Shown: positions 7,819 to 14,709 of the stretch, in pieces | How the letters are laid out: each line of letters starts with the position of its first letter | Numbering within the stretch: position 1 is the first letter of the stretch | Source: an uncultured Candidatus Melainabacteria bacterium | GTDB taxonomy: Bacteria; Cyanobacteriota; Vampirovibrionia; LMEP-6097 | DNA: 15,813 bases | Reading direction: 5' to 3' | Assembly: GCA_937927525.1 (NCBI GenBank) | Contig: CALBDR010000157.1 | Location: forward strand, 1-15,813 | Made by a program: the position numbers and the translations under genes | Notes under the pieces: model-generated | Told to the model about the DNA's origin: nothing | What the model saw: only the letters and a program-made list of their open reading frames with translations | Databases searched by the model: none

Positions 7819-7981
7819 TTGAAGCTTTCTTGAACTTATAGTCTATCCACGATAGGAAGCTCTCAAGATCCTTGTAGTAAAGATCTTGGCTTTGAATAAA
7901 AGTCTTTTTTCTTGCATGTTGTTGGAATATATCGATGTTTATTAGCATTCTGTTTATTTTCTTTTTTTTGATTGTTGCCAT
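7757..7981 (-). CDS. Small lysine-rich hypothetical protein, antisense to the mraY tail
   Basis: A 74-residue ORF that I do not recognise. It is basic (an N-terminal IKKKK run and a Lys-rich C-terminus), contains Trp/Tyr/Phe in a natural-looking pattern (SQDLYYKDLESFLSWIDYKF, about 31-50), and has no membrane segment or signal peptide. The ATG at 7981 has AGGGA about 9 bases upstream, a plausible SD. A second in-frame Met at residue 12 is an alternative start. The last 62 bases are antisense to the mraY coding end, so only about 160 bases are free of another gene. It may be a real small gene filling the 7819-7981 space or a chance ORF in AT-rich DNA. Confidence 0.4.
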   Translation of the reverse strand: MATIKKKKINRMLINIDIFQQHARKKTFIQSQDLYYKDLESFLSWIDYKFKKASIKPYVNKQKIKLLELRKAES

Positions 7982-8183
7982 TTCACCAATTCCCTAAATT
8001 CCGATAGGTCTTAACTTATATAAGGCTAAAGTTTTGCCTTTTTGATAAATTTTTTTTAGGCGCTTAAAGCAGTGATTTTATAAGGAGGAGTTCTATCTGC
8101 AGTATTTATCATAGCTATCTCTAGAGAACCTATAAAACCTAGTAGATGTTTGATTCTCTGGTGTTTCGAGGATAAATATAAAT
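7982..8183. other. Non-coding gap with an orphan Shine-Dalgarno-like site
   Basis: No gene could be supported in this stretch. It contains the weak hairpin at 8022-8043, a T-run at about 8050-8057, and a strong AAGGAGGAG at 8082-8090 on the plus strand that has no ATG, GTG or TTG at a suitable distance behind it; the frames that follow run quickly into stops. This fits decayed sequence upstream of the broken TPR gene. Confidence 0.4.
8022..8043 (+). terminator. Weak candidate terminator
   Basis: AAGGC (8022-8026) can pair with GCCTT (8036-8040) around a 9-base loop, and the run of T continues to 8043. The five-pair stem is weak. If used by mraY, the transcript would run antisense across the small ORF at 7757-7981. 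Confidence 0.25.
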
Positions 8184-8590
8184 TTGATCATAAATGTAGA
8201 TGAAGCTATTCAAAATTTAAATAAAGCAATTAAGCTTAATCCGAAAAAGCTGACTTGCATTTTCAGTTAGCAAATATACTGAAGAATAAAAGAGACTTCT
8301 CTGTTGCTAAAAAAGCTTCAGCTATCTTTGACGAAGTTTATAATGGTGATGAAATGGACTTGAAGTCCTGTGATTATTTAATTAGTCTAGATTCAGGAAT
8401 TACTCATTTAGCTGGTGCGCTCGGGGTGAATACTAAACTTTTACTGAAAAAATATCCATATTGGCGCTGGGGAAATGAAGAACAAAAGGTGCAGTACTAT
8501 ATGAATTATGAGGTCTACAGGCAAGAGGAGCCTGGAGATTGGGAGTCTTTAGCCTATAGGGTTAAGGAAAATCTTGAGAATAAAAAATAA
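8184..8590 (+). pseudogene. Broken TPR / glycosyltransferase-9-like protein
   Basis: A remnant of a tetratricopeptide protein with a C-terminal heptosyltransferase (GT9)-like domain. In frame 8193-8249 the residues DEAIQNLNKAIKLNPKK form the end of a TPR. The TPR continues (ADLHFQLANILKNKRDF) only in the -1 frame from 8249, so one base is missing at the A-run 8244-8248, or the ribosome shifts at G AAA AAG. The second piece then jumps to the C-terminal part of a GT9-like fold: YLISLDSGITHLAGALG, YPYWRWG, YRQEEPGDWESLAYRV. This matches the usual D-S/T-x-x-x-HLAGALG, P-x-WRW and GDW pattern. The N-terminal half of that domain, normally well over 100 residues, is absent. No reliable start exists: TTG at 8184 has GAGG some 12 bases upstream, and TTG at 8255 lies inside the TPR. 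The intact relative would act in surface glycan synthesis. A sequencing slip could explain the frameshift but not the missing segment. Confidence 0.75.
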
Positions 8591-8608
8591 ATTTGTATAT
8601 AGTTAATA

Positions 8609-8617
8609 TGCGATAAT
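8609..8617 (+). promoter_or_regulatory. Candidate extended -10 promoter of the 544-aa gene
   Basis: TGC followed by GATAAT (8612-8617) resembles an extended -10 with one mismatch. Initiation near 8624 would give a leader of roughly 25 bases before the ATG at 8650. No SD and no clear -35 are visible. Confidence 0.3.
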
Positions 8618-8649
8618 CTTTTTTTAGATGTTTTGTTTTAACAGTAGAT

Positions 8650-10284
8650 ATGGCTATAACTAGTGGCTTGAATGAGTATATACCTAAAAGAGTAAGGCTT
8701 ATACCTAACCTTCATATCAAATATAATACTGGTCGTAGATCAAGAACTACTATTACTGTGCCTAGAGGTAGTCATGCATCATCATTTGCAGATCGTCTTT
8801 CAAAGTTAGACGATGATTCTGAGATTCCTTACTTCGATAGTGTTAACAATTCTATGGAATACATAAATGCTATTAAGCGAAGCCCCAGACTTAGAGATAA
8901 ATTACCATTTATGTATATTCTTGCATTAAGTTTATCTAAATCTGGTTTAGATGGATTTAATGTTCAGCAAATATCTAAAAAGGAGGGAACCATTGAGAGA
9001 GAGTTAATTAAGCTTAGCCCAGCAAAACTTGAAAATTTACTTCATACGATATCTAACCTCGACACAATAGCTAGTGACCCTGAAAGGCCATACCCTTCAA
9101 TGAACATGAATACTTTTTTATTGCCTTATGAAAATAAATTGGCAAATTTAGAGCGCGAAATTGATCAGATGGGGGACGGAAAATATAAAGGCGAACTATG
9201 TACTATAACTGATGATGAAATAAAATTGAACCCTAAGTTATTTTGGCGATATGAGCCTAGTTTATTTCTTAATATACTTTCAAACCCTAGGTACTTTCCT
9301 AAAGATCTTATGATAAAAGATCATGACTTTGATGAAAGTGGGAGGATACTAAGAACTAATTATAAAAATATTTTTGTCCCTAGTTTTATTAGTGAACGAG
9401 AGGCTGAAGAGAGACCTAATGATAACATCGCTTTTCATAGATTCTCTGATGAAGAAAACAAAGAACTGAACCCTAATAGTAGCTCAAATTTGCGTATGAC
9501 TTTGGGGGCGAATATATTTGCTATGCCAAGTCCCCATTTCTTAAAGATAGCCTATCTTTCTACAAAAAACCAATTAAGTAAAAGAGACAATGCTAAAGCA
9601 AGTTTGGAAACTATTCTAAACAAAAGTGACGCTGAGTCATTAAATGATTCATTAAAAGAAAAAGGTGGCGAAAATAAAGCAGATTTGTTTTATTTCATGA
9701 AAGAGTCAAGGCATGTAAACAGTTTTCAGTCTTGGGCTTTTAACCTTAAAGCTCCTCATCTAACTCTGAAGACTGGTTCAGTTATACCTGAAATTAATAT
9801 GTTTGGACTTACGGATTATCAAATTCAATTACTTGATTCATGGGGTATTCAACATAATATCACGCATCGAGTATTCAAGGGCACAAGAGATCAGGATTTT
9901 GAATCAGATTCTGTCCCTTATGAGGTTATTCCATTAAGTAAATTTCAGGGACCTAAAGAATCTATGTTATTTGATAAGAATGGTCATAAACTCTCTATGC
10001 CAGCTATCAGGAAAGTATTGAGCTCGATGTCAAGTGAGATGAAAAATATCGGTGAGTTACTTGTGTCTAAAGATAGTCAAGATTTGATAACAAACGAATT
10101 GCCAGGTCTGCTTTATAGTAACTATAATAAGAATTCTCGCCACCATCAATTAGCTTTAGGATCAATGGCAATATGGATTAAAGAATATGTTCCTTATATA
10201 CTAATTGATAAAAATGAGGATGGATTACCTATTGTTAAAGGTCTGAAAGCATTCCTTAAACCTGAGGATAAAAGGTTTATTTAG
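8650..10284 (+). CDS. Hypothetical protein of 544 aa, unrecognised
   Basis: I do not recognise this protein. It has no signal peptide or membrane helix and reads as a soluble, charged protein with even composition. It begins with a basic stretch (KRVRLIP, NTGRRSRTTITVPRGS; residues 13-41), has a helix-like region (about 70-140) rich in Leu/Lys, and an acidic/polar middle (about 250-345) with NPNSSSN and KEKGGENKAD segments that may be flexible. The C-terminal part (about 350-544) looks globular, with WAFNLKAPHLTLKTGSVIPE, ITHRVFKGTRDQDF and a final ALGSMAIWIKEYVPYILIDKNEDG stretch. No Walker, HTH, nuclease or peptidase motif was found. The start is the ATG at 8650 without SD; the next Met is at residue 69. 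Its TAG directly abuts the stop codon of the convergent 579-aa gene. The long uninterrupted frame with normal composition supports a real, probably lineage-specific gene. Confidence 0.8.
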   Translation: MAITSGLNEYIPKRVRLIPNLHIKYNTGRRSRTTITVPRGSHASSFADRLSKLDDDSEIPYFDSVNNSMEYINAIKRSPRLRDKLPFMYILALSLSKSGLDGFNVQQISKKEGTIERELIKLSPAKLENLLHTISNLDTIASDPERPYPSMNMNTFLLPYENKLANLEREIDQMGDGKYKGELCTITDDEIKLNPKLFWRYEPSLFLNILSNPRYFPKDLMIKDHDFDESGRILRTNYKNIFVPSFISEREAEERPNDNIAFHRFSDEENKELNPNSSSNLRMTLGANIFAMPSPHFLKIAYLSTKNQLSKRDNAKASLETILNKSDAESLNDSLKEKGGENKADLFYFMKESRHVNSFQSWAFNLKAPHLTLKTGSVIPEINMFGLTDYQIQLLDSWGIQHNITHRVFKGTRDQDFESDSVPYEVIPLSKFQGPKESMLFDKNGHKLSMPAIRKVLSSMSSEMKNIGELLVSKDSQDLITNELPGLLYSNYNKNSRHHQLALGSMAIWIKEYVPYILIDKNEDGLPIVKGLKAFLKPEDKRFI

Positions 10285-12024
10285 CTAAGTGCTGAGCTTT
10301 TTAGTGTTTATCGCTATTGGTGTTACTTGGTTGCCTGCATGTTCACTAGTTTTTCTAGATGATTGATTTGAGAAATCCACAGGTATGAGTTTTTTTTCTT
10401 CTTCTTCTTCTTCAGTTGTTTTTTGATCATTAGTTGAAGTACCTAGTTGATTTAATTTCTCACCAATACTTCCATGTTCAGCTGTTTGAGCTTTTGTAGA
10501 TTGTATCCGTCGCCTGATCTCAGCTTTCTTCATCTCTATCTTTATTTTATTTCTTTGAGCTTTAGCTTTTACTTCAGGTTTTCCTTCTGCTGCAGGCTTT
10601 TCTCCCACAGTGAGCACAGGTTCCTTAATAATACTAGGTTTCAGGCTAAGCTTCTTAACTGGAGTATAACTATGTTCATTATCATAAATTGAATTATCAT
10701 TATGTGAGTTGTATTTAAGTTTAGTTGGTTTTACTTTGGTTTTAGCGAGAGGGGGTTCTTGTTTATCAACTCCAGGCTCAATTTCAGTTTTATTCTCTTC
10801 TGGAACTTCTCCCCTTAGATTTTCTAAGGCTGACACCTCTTCTTCTGAGTTTCTCTGTGCAGGGATTCCTAACATAGACTCTAGAACACTTGAGGTGTAC
10901 CGGCTCATAATACCTTTAAAGCCAGTTACTTTAAATCTAGGATTATTAATTCCTTTTTTTATCGCTGTTTCATTATTTACCCTGCCTAGGCTTTCTAGAG
11001 CTGGAGTGAGGTTCTTTGTGAATGTTTCAATCCAGTTTAAGACTTGAACTGGAGTTGAGTTTTCACTTAGTTTTAATTTGTCTTCAGTAGCCCACTTACC
11101 CACTTGGCTTAATTTGTTCACGATGTCAGAAACTGCTCCTCCAAGGAAGTTGAGCTTTGCAGCTCCACTGAATTGACTTTTTGCATTCTGCGACATTCCT
11201 TCATAAAGGTCAATGGTGGCTGCACCGGCAAATCTATTTAAATAGCCTACGCTTCTGAGAAGTTTTTGAACTGATTTAGGGATAAGAGGAACAAATGAAA
11301 TCATAGAAAGTAATGATCCTGCAAATGCCTGCAATGGTGCTCCAACTGAATAAGCTCGAGATTTTTCAGAATTTTCTGGCTTAAAGCTCTTTATATAACC
11401 AATATTCCTAACATTCTTTAGGTATTTACCGATTTCTTTACCAGCCAATTTAAAAGCATCACTGAAGTTTTCATAACGATCAACTCCTGCTTCTTGTCGA
11501 ATAGCAGTAGCAAAATTTGATAAGCTCGGACCTATTCTTAGGGCAAATTGCCATTCTTGTGGGATCATAGGTAGCATCCCGATTAAGGCATCAGAGGCTT
11601 TACCAAAAGCGTATATAGGATCCCTGGTTTCTGCTAAACCTACCTCAGTGCCTTTTACACCAGTTAAAACTAAGTTTGCTGCTGTAGCAAGTCTACTTGC
11701 AGGTCCAAACTGTTTGATTCCATTAGGTTCAGCAGCTGTAGCTGTTAAGTTAGTACCGACACTTAGTTTATTTCCAGTACTAATAATCTGGTTAAAAAGA
11801 TGTCCGTGCTTTGCTCTAAATTTTACAGTTTTATCACCTAGTTTTTCTAGTAATTTATCCATGGCTGATAGGTTTTCACCATTTTTTCTGGAAGCTAATT
11901 CAAGACTTGCTATGGGAAGCTCTTGATTAGATTGAGGTTTTTCTAAAATAGACAATTCAGTCTCATGTTCGCGAGGCGGGACTAGAGACTCAGGGTTTAG
12001 AATTTTAGTGCTGTTAATAGGCAT
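10285..12024 (-). CDS. Hypothetical protein of 579 aa with a disordered charged tail, unrecognised
   Basis: I do not recognise this protein. Three parts can be seen. Residues 1-60 are polar with several Glu/Pro. Residues about 85-310 are Ala/Gly/Ser-rich and mildly hydrophobic, with short apolar stretches (RLATAANLVLTG at 111-122, ALIGMLPMIP at 146-155, FAGSLLSMISFVPLIP at 234-249) too short or too polar for ordinary helices; membrane-associating or amphipathic helices are possible. Residues about 390-579 are low-complexity and highly charged (Glu/Lys/Pro/Thr), probably disordered, including six Glu in a row (538-543). No signal peptide or catalytic motif was seen. The ATG at 12024 has an SD-like AGGGA about 7 bases upstream. 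It is convergent with the 544-aa gene with zero bases between stops. An adaptor, secreted/effector-like or structural role would be guesswork. Confidence 0.78.
   Translation of the reverse strand: MPINSTKILNPESLVPPREHETELSILEKPQSNQELPIASLELASRKNGENLSAMDKLLEKLGDKTVKFRAKHGHLFNQIISTGNKLSVGTNLTATAAEPNGIKQFGPASRLATAANLVLTGVKGTEVGLAETRDPIYAFGKASDALIGMLPMIPQEWQFALRIGPSLSNFATAIRQEAGVDRYENFSDAFKLAGKEIGKYLKNVRNIGYIKSFKPENSEKSRAYSVGAPLQAFAGSLLSMISFVPLIPKSVQKLLRSVGYLNRFAGAATIDLYEGMSQNAKSQFSGAAKLNFLGGAVSDIVNKLSQVGKWATEDKLKLSENSTPVQVLNWIETFTKNLTPALESLGRVNNETAIKKGINNPRFKVTGFKGIMSRYTSSVLESMLGIPAQRNSEEEVSALENLRGEVPEENKTEIEPGVDKQEPPLAKTKVKPTKLKYNSHNDNSIYDNEHSYTPVKKLSLKPSIIKEPVLTVGEKPAAEGKPEVKAKAQRNKIKIEMKKAEIRRRIQSTKAQTAEHGSIGEKLNQLGTSTNDQKTTEEEEEEKKLIPVDFSNQSSRKTSEHAGNQVTPIAINTKKLST
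10396..10413 (-). repeat. (TTC/GAA)6 microsatellite coding for poly-Glu
   Basis: Six consecutive TTC triplets on the plus strand (GAA on the coding strand) encode Glu538-Glu543 of the 579-aa protein, preceded by a T7 run. Being trinucleotide, slippage would change length without breaking the frame. Confidence 0.9.
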
Positions 12025-12075
12025 TAGATTCCCTGAAGAAAGTATTAAAACTTAAGTGAATGTTAAGGATATTTA

Positions 12076-12088
12076 ATTACATTGTAAT
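12076..12088. promoter_or_regulatory. Perfect palindrome upstream of the 579-aa gene
   Basis: ATTACA-T-TGTAAT is a perfect 6-1-6 inverted repeat, centred 58 bases before the 579-aa start codon. The form and position fit an operator for a dimeric regulator, but the sequence is AT-rich and only one copy is visible. Confidence 0.3.
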
Positions 12089-12132
12089 ACATATATCTAC
12101 TTTAGGTAAAGATTTTGGATTTATCTTACAAG

Positions 12133-12199
12133 ATTCTTTATAAATCGGTAACTGATAAAGATGCATATTTTCAACTTTAAAGAATATAAAATCAGTTAC
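12133..12199. repeat. Two interleaved inverted repeats at the pcrA 3' end
   Basis: ATTCTTTA (12133-12140) pairs with TAAAGAAT (12178-12185), and GTAACTGAT (12148-12156) pairs with ATCAGTTAC (12191-12199). The order A-B-A'-B' is that of a pseudoknot rather than nested hairpins. The B' arm contains the pcrA stop codon (12196-12198). No T-run follows on the minus strand, so it is not a standard intrinsic terminator. It lies in the 171-base gap between pcrA and the 579-aa gene, where no gene is seen. Confidence 0.5.
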
Positions 12200-14691
12200 G
12201 AGTTAACTTTAATAAGCTTCGCAAATTTAGGATCTAGAAGTTTTTTTTGATTTCCTTCAGTAAATTCAATATTATAAAGAATCTTTTCACCAGAACCTAG
12301 TATCTGTAAAACTTTCCCTTCACCGAATTTTGCGTGTTTAACTGTGTCACCTACTTCAAATTCAATTTTAAAGTTCTTCGGCGAAGCGTTTTCACGTCTT
12401 GCGTTCGCTCTAGCATCGCTGCCTCTACCTTCATCATAGTAACCAGATACAGATGAGCTAGAACCACCAAATGAATTCGCTCCAGGGCGTTTTACTTTAG
12501 CTTTATTGTTTGAATTAAAGCTATTTGGGCTAAAGCTATTATCAACAAATTCTTCACGTGAGTAGCCATTTGAGTTAGATTTATAGCCTAGATTTGCAGT
12601 GTAGCTTGGACCTGCATCGTTATCACGGGATTGACCGTAGTAACCAGAAAGTAATTCTGGTGGAGCTTCTTCTAAAAACCTAGAAGGCATAGCAAAGTCA
12701 GTCTGCCCAAATATTCTTCTTCTACGAGCATGAGTCATAAAGAGCTTTTCTTCTGCTCTAGTTACTCCTACGTACATTAGGCGTCTTTCTTCTTCTAGCT
12801 GGGTCTTATCTTTGGCATCTAAACTTCTTTGGTGTGGGAAAATTCCCTCTTCCATACCCGTAAGGAAAACTACAGGAAATTCTAGACCTTTAGCTGCATG
12901 TAAAGTCATCATGGTGACAGAGTTAGTATTTTCTTTAGAGTTTTCCATTTCACTTAAAAGTGAAATCTCAGCTAGAAAAGCTGAAAGTGAATTATCTTCT
13001 GAATTTAAAGCGAAGTCAGTAGCTACACCGATTAATTCTTGGATGTTTTCCATTCTGGACTCTGATTCAGCGTCATTAGACTTATTTAACATGTCAGCAT
13101 AGCCAGTTTTATGATAGATTTCATCGACTAAGTCACCTAAATCTAAAGATTTTTCAGCGAGGCGCAGTTCTTCAATAATATTTATGAAGTCTTTGATTTT
13201 CTTTTTTGCGGATGCTGAAATATTTTCAATTTCATCAATTTCTAGAAGCGCTCTATAAAGAGTATAACCATAAGTCGCGGCGTGCTCTTCTACTTTAGAT
13301 ACTGTGGTCGCGCCGATTGAGCGGCGCGGTTCATTAATAACTCTCTTCAAACTCTGACTATCAGAAGGATTATAGAGAACTTTTAAATATGAAAGCATGT
13401 CTTTAATCTCTTTTCTGTCATAGAATCTAAAACCACCGACTATTACATATGGAATATTTCTTCTTAGCAAAGCTTCCTCTAAAACACGAGATTGAACGTT
13501 AGTTCTATAAAGAATCGCGAAGTCTTTTAAACGTTGAGCACCTGAAGCTACTCTTTTCTGAATTTCAGCGCTAATGTATTGTGCTTCTTCTAGTTCATCT
13601 TGAGCCTCGAAGACTGTGATCTTATCGCCTTCACCTTTAGTAGCTTGAAGGTTTTTATCGATTCTTTCAGAGTTATTTTCGATGATTTTATTAGCTACAG
13701 CAAGGATGTTCCCAGTTGACCTGTAGTTAGACTCTAATTTAATTAAATCAGCGCTAGGATAGTCAGTCTGGAAACCGATAATGATTCTAAAATCAGCACC
13801 GCGCCAAGAATATATACTCTGGTCGACATCACCTACTACAGTTAGTGACTTATGGGAGAAATTCCAGTGAGAATCTGGGTTATATCTCTCAGGAGATTTT
13901 CTTTCTAATTTAGTACAACCTTCTGCAAGTAAACGAATTAATTCATACTGAGTGTGGTTCGTATCTTGATACTCATCTACCAATATATGCTTAAATCTCT
14001 CGAAATAATATTGACGAACCTGTGGGTTTTGCTCAAGAAGATTTACCGTGAATAAAAGAAGGTCATCGAAATCGAGAGCATTATTTTTAGACATTATGTC
14101 TTCATACTTAGTGTAGATTTGAGCGATACGCTCTTCTCTAAAGTTCAGTGAGTCAGTACTAAAATCTTTCGCGAGCCTCTTCTCATTTTTCGCTTCACTA
14201 ATACGATATCTAACTGTTTTTGGGATATAAATCTTAGGGTCTAAATCTAGACTTTTAATAGCTTCTTTAACTATATTTATAGTGTCAGTTTCATCAAATA
14301 TGACGAAGTTTTTATTCCAAGTTTTAATGGAGCCATCAGGAGCTGGAATCTTTAATTTTTCTATTTCTGCTCTTAAAATCCTTGCGCAAATAGCGTGAAA
14401 AGTACCGATCCAGGAATATTTAATACCTTCCTCGCCAACTATTTTCCCAAGTCTTTCCTTCATTTCTTTAGCGGCTTTATTCGTAAAAGTTACCGCTAAA
14501 ATCGAACCAGAGTGGACACCGCTTTCAATCATATGGCAGATTCTATGGGTTAAAACCTTGGTTTTTCCGCTTCCGGCACCAGCTAAAATGAGTAAAGGAG
14601 CACCTCTTTGTTCAACGGCTGATTTTTGTGCTGGATTTAAACCGTCTAAAATGCTAATCTTTTTATCTGTACTGTGGGTTTCTAAATTCAC
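12196..14691 (-). CDS. pcrA: ATP-dependent DNA helicase PcrA (UvrD/Rep family)
   Basis: A superfamily 1 3'-5' DNA helicase of repair, replication restart and transcription-coupled repair. Its 831 residues carry the full set of motifs: Q-motif region LNPAQKSAV (18-26), Walker A AGAGSGKT (37-44), TFTNKAAKEMKERL (68-81), WIGTFHAICARIL (94-106), Walker B DEYQDTN (239-245), VGDVDQSIYSWRGADF (286-301), LESNYRSTGNIL (319-330), then TLHAAKGLEFPVVFLTGMEEGIFPH and the LMYVGVTRAEEKLF motif VI. A hydrophilic insert (about 257-282) sits between motifs II and III, as I recall in cyanobacterial UvrD/PcrA. The C-terminal FEVGDTVKHAKFGEGKVLQI is the RNA-polymerase-binding Tudor-like domain of PcrA, preceded by a low-complexity Ser/Asn/Gly linker. 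The start is GTG at 14691 with no SD; a -10-like TACAAT ends 8 bases upstream. It is divergent from the SLOG gene. Confidence 0.97.
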   Translation of the reverse strand: MNLETHSTDKKISILDGLNPAQKSAVEQRGAPLLILAGAGSGKTKVLTHRICHMIESGVHSGSILAVTFTNKAAKEMKERLGKIVGEEGIKYSWIGTFHAICARILRAEIEKLKIPAPDGSIKTWNKNFVIFDETDTINIVKEAIKSLDLDPKIYIPKTVRYRISEAKNEKRLAKDFSTDSLNFREERIAQIYTKYEDIMSKNNALDFDDLLLFTVNLLEQNPQVRQYYFERFKHILVDEYQDTNHTQYELIRLLAEGCTKLERKSPERYNPDSHWNFSHKSLTVVGDVDQSIYSWRGADFRIIIGFQTDYPSADLIKLESNYRSTGNILAVANKIIENNSERIDKNLQATKGEGDKITVFEAQDELEEAQYISAEIQKRVASGAQRLKDFAILYRTNVQSRVLEEALLRRNIPYVIVGGFRFYDRKEIKDMLSYLKVLYNPSDSQSLKRVINEPRRSIGATTVSKVEEHAATYGYTLYRALLEIDEIENISASAKKKIKDFINIIEELRLAEKSLDLGDLVDEIYHKTGYADMLNKSNDAESESRMENIQELIGVATDFALNSEDNSLSAFLAEISLLSEMENSKENTNSVTMMTLHAAKGLEFPVVFLTGMEEGIFPHQRSLDAKDKTQLEEERRLMYVGVTRAEEKLFMTHARRRRIFGQTDFAMPSRFLEEAPPELLSGYYGQSRDNDAGPSYTANLGYKSNSNGYSREEFVDNSFSPNSFNSNNKAKVKRPGANSFGGSSSSVSGYYDEGRGSDARANARRENASPKNFKIEFEVGDTVKHAKFGEGKVLQILGSGEKILYNIEFTEGNQKKLLDPKFAKLIKVNS

Positions 14692-14692
14692 T

Positions 14693-14698
14693 TATAAT
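14693..14698 (+). promoter_or_regulatory. Candidate -10 of the SLOG gene
   Basis: A perfect TATAAT lies 11 bases before the ATG at 14710. A start of transcription about 7 bases on would leave a leader of only 4-6 bases, and no SD is present. No -35 match was found; upstream sequence is pcrA coding. Confidence 0.4.
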
Positions 14699-14699
14699 A

Positions 14700-14705
14700 A
14701 TTGTA
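14700..14705 (-). promoter_or_regulatory. Candidate -10 of pcrA
   Basis: TACAAT on the minus strand ends 8 bases before the pcrA GTG, again implying a leaderless transcript. It is one base from the TATAAT read on the other strand, so the two promoters would compete for polymerase. The upstream sequence lies inside the SLOG gene. Confidence 0.3.
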
Positions 14706-14709
14706 AATC

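Noticed and set aside
8249..8590. Treating the 8255-8590 frame as an intact 111-aa gene starting at TTG 8255
   Set aside because: That TTG is an internal Leu of a TPR whose beginning is read in the neighbouring frame, and half of the GT9-like domain is missing.
10474..11926. Three plus-strand ORFs opposite the 579-aa gene, rich in Ser/Phe/Leu
   Set aside because: The composition is what antisense of a Glu/Lys-rich coding strand gives; no SD or family signal.
12812..13102. Plus-strand 96-codon ORF inside pcrA
   Set aside because: Antisense shadow of conserved helicase sequence.
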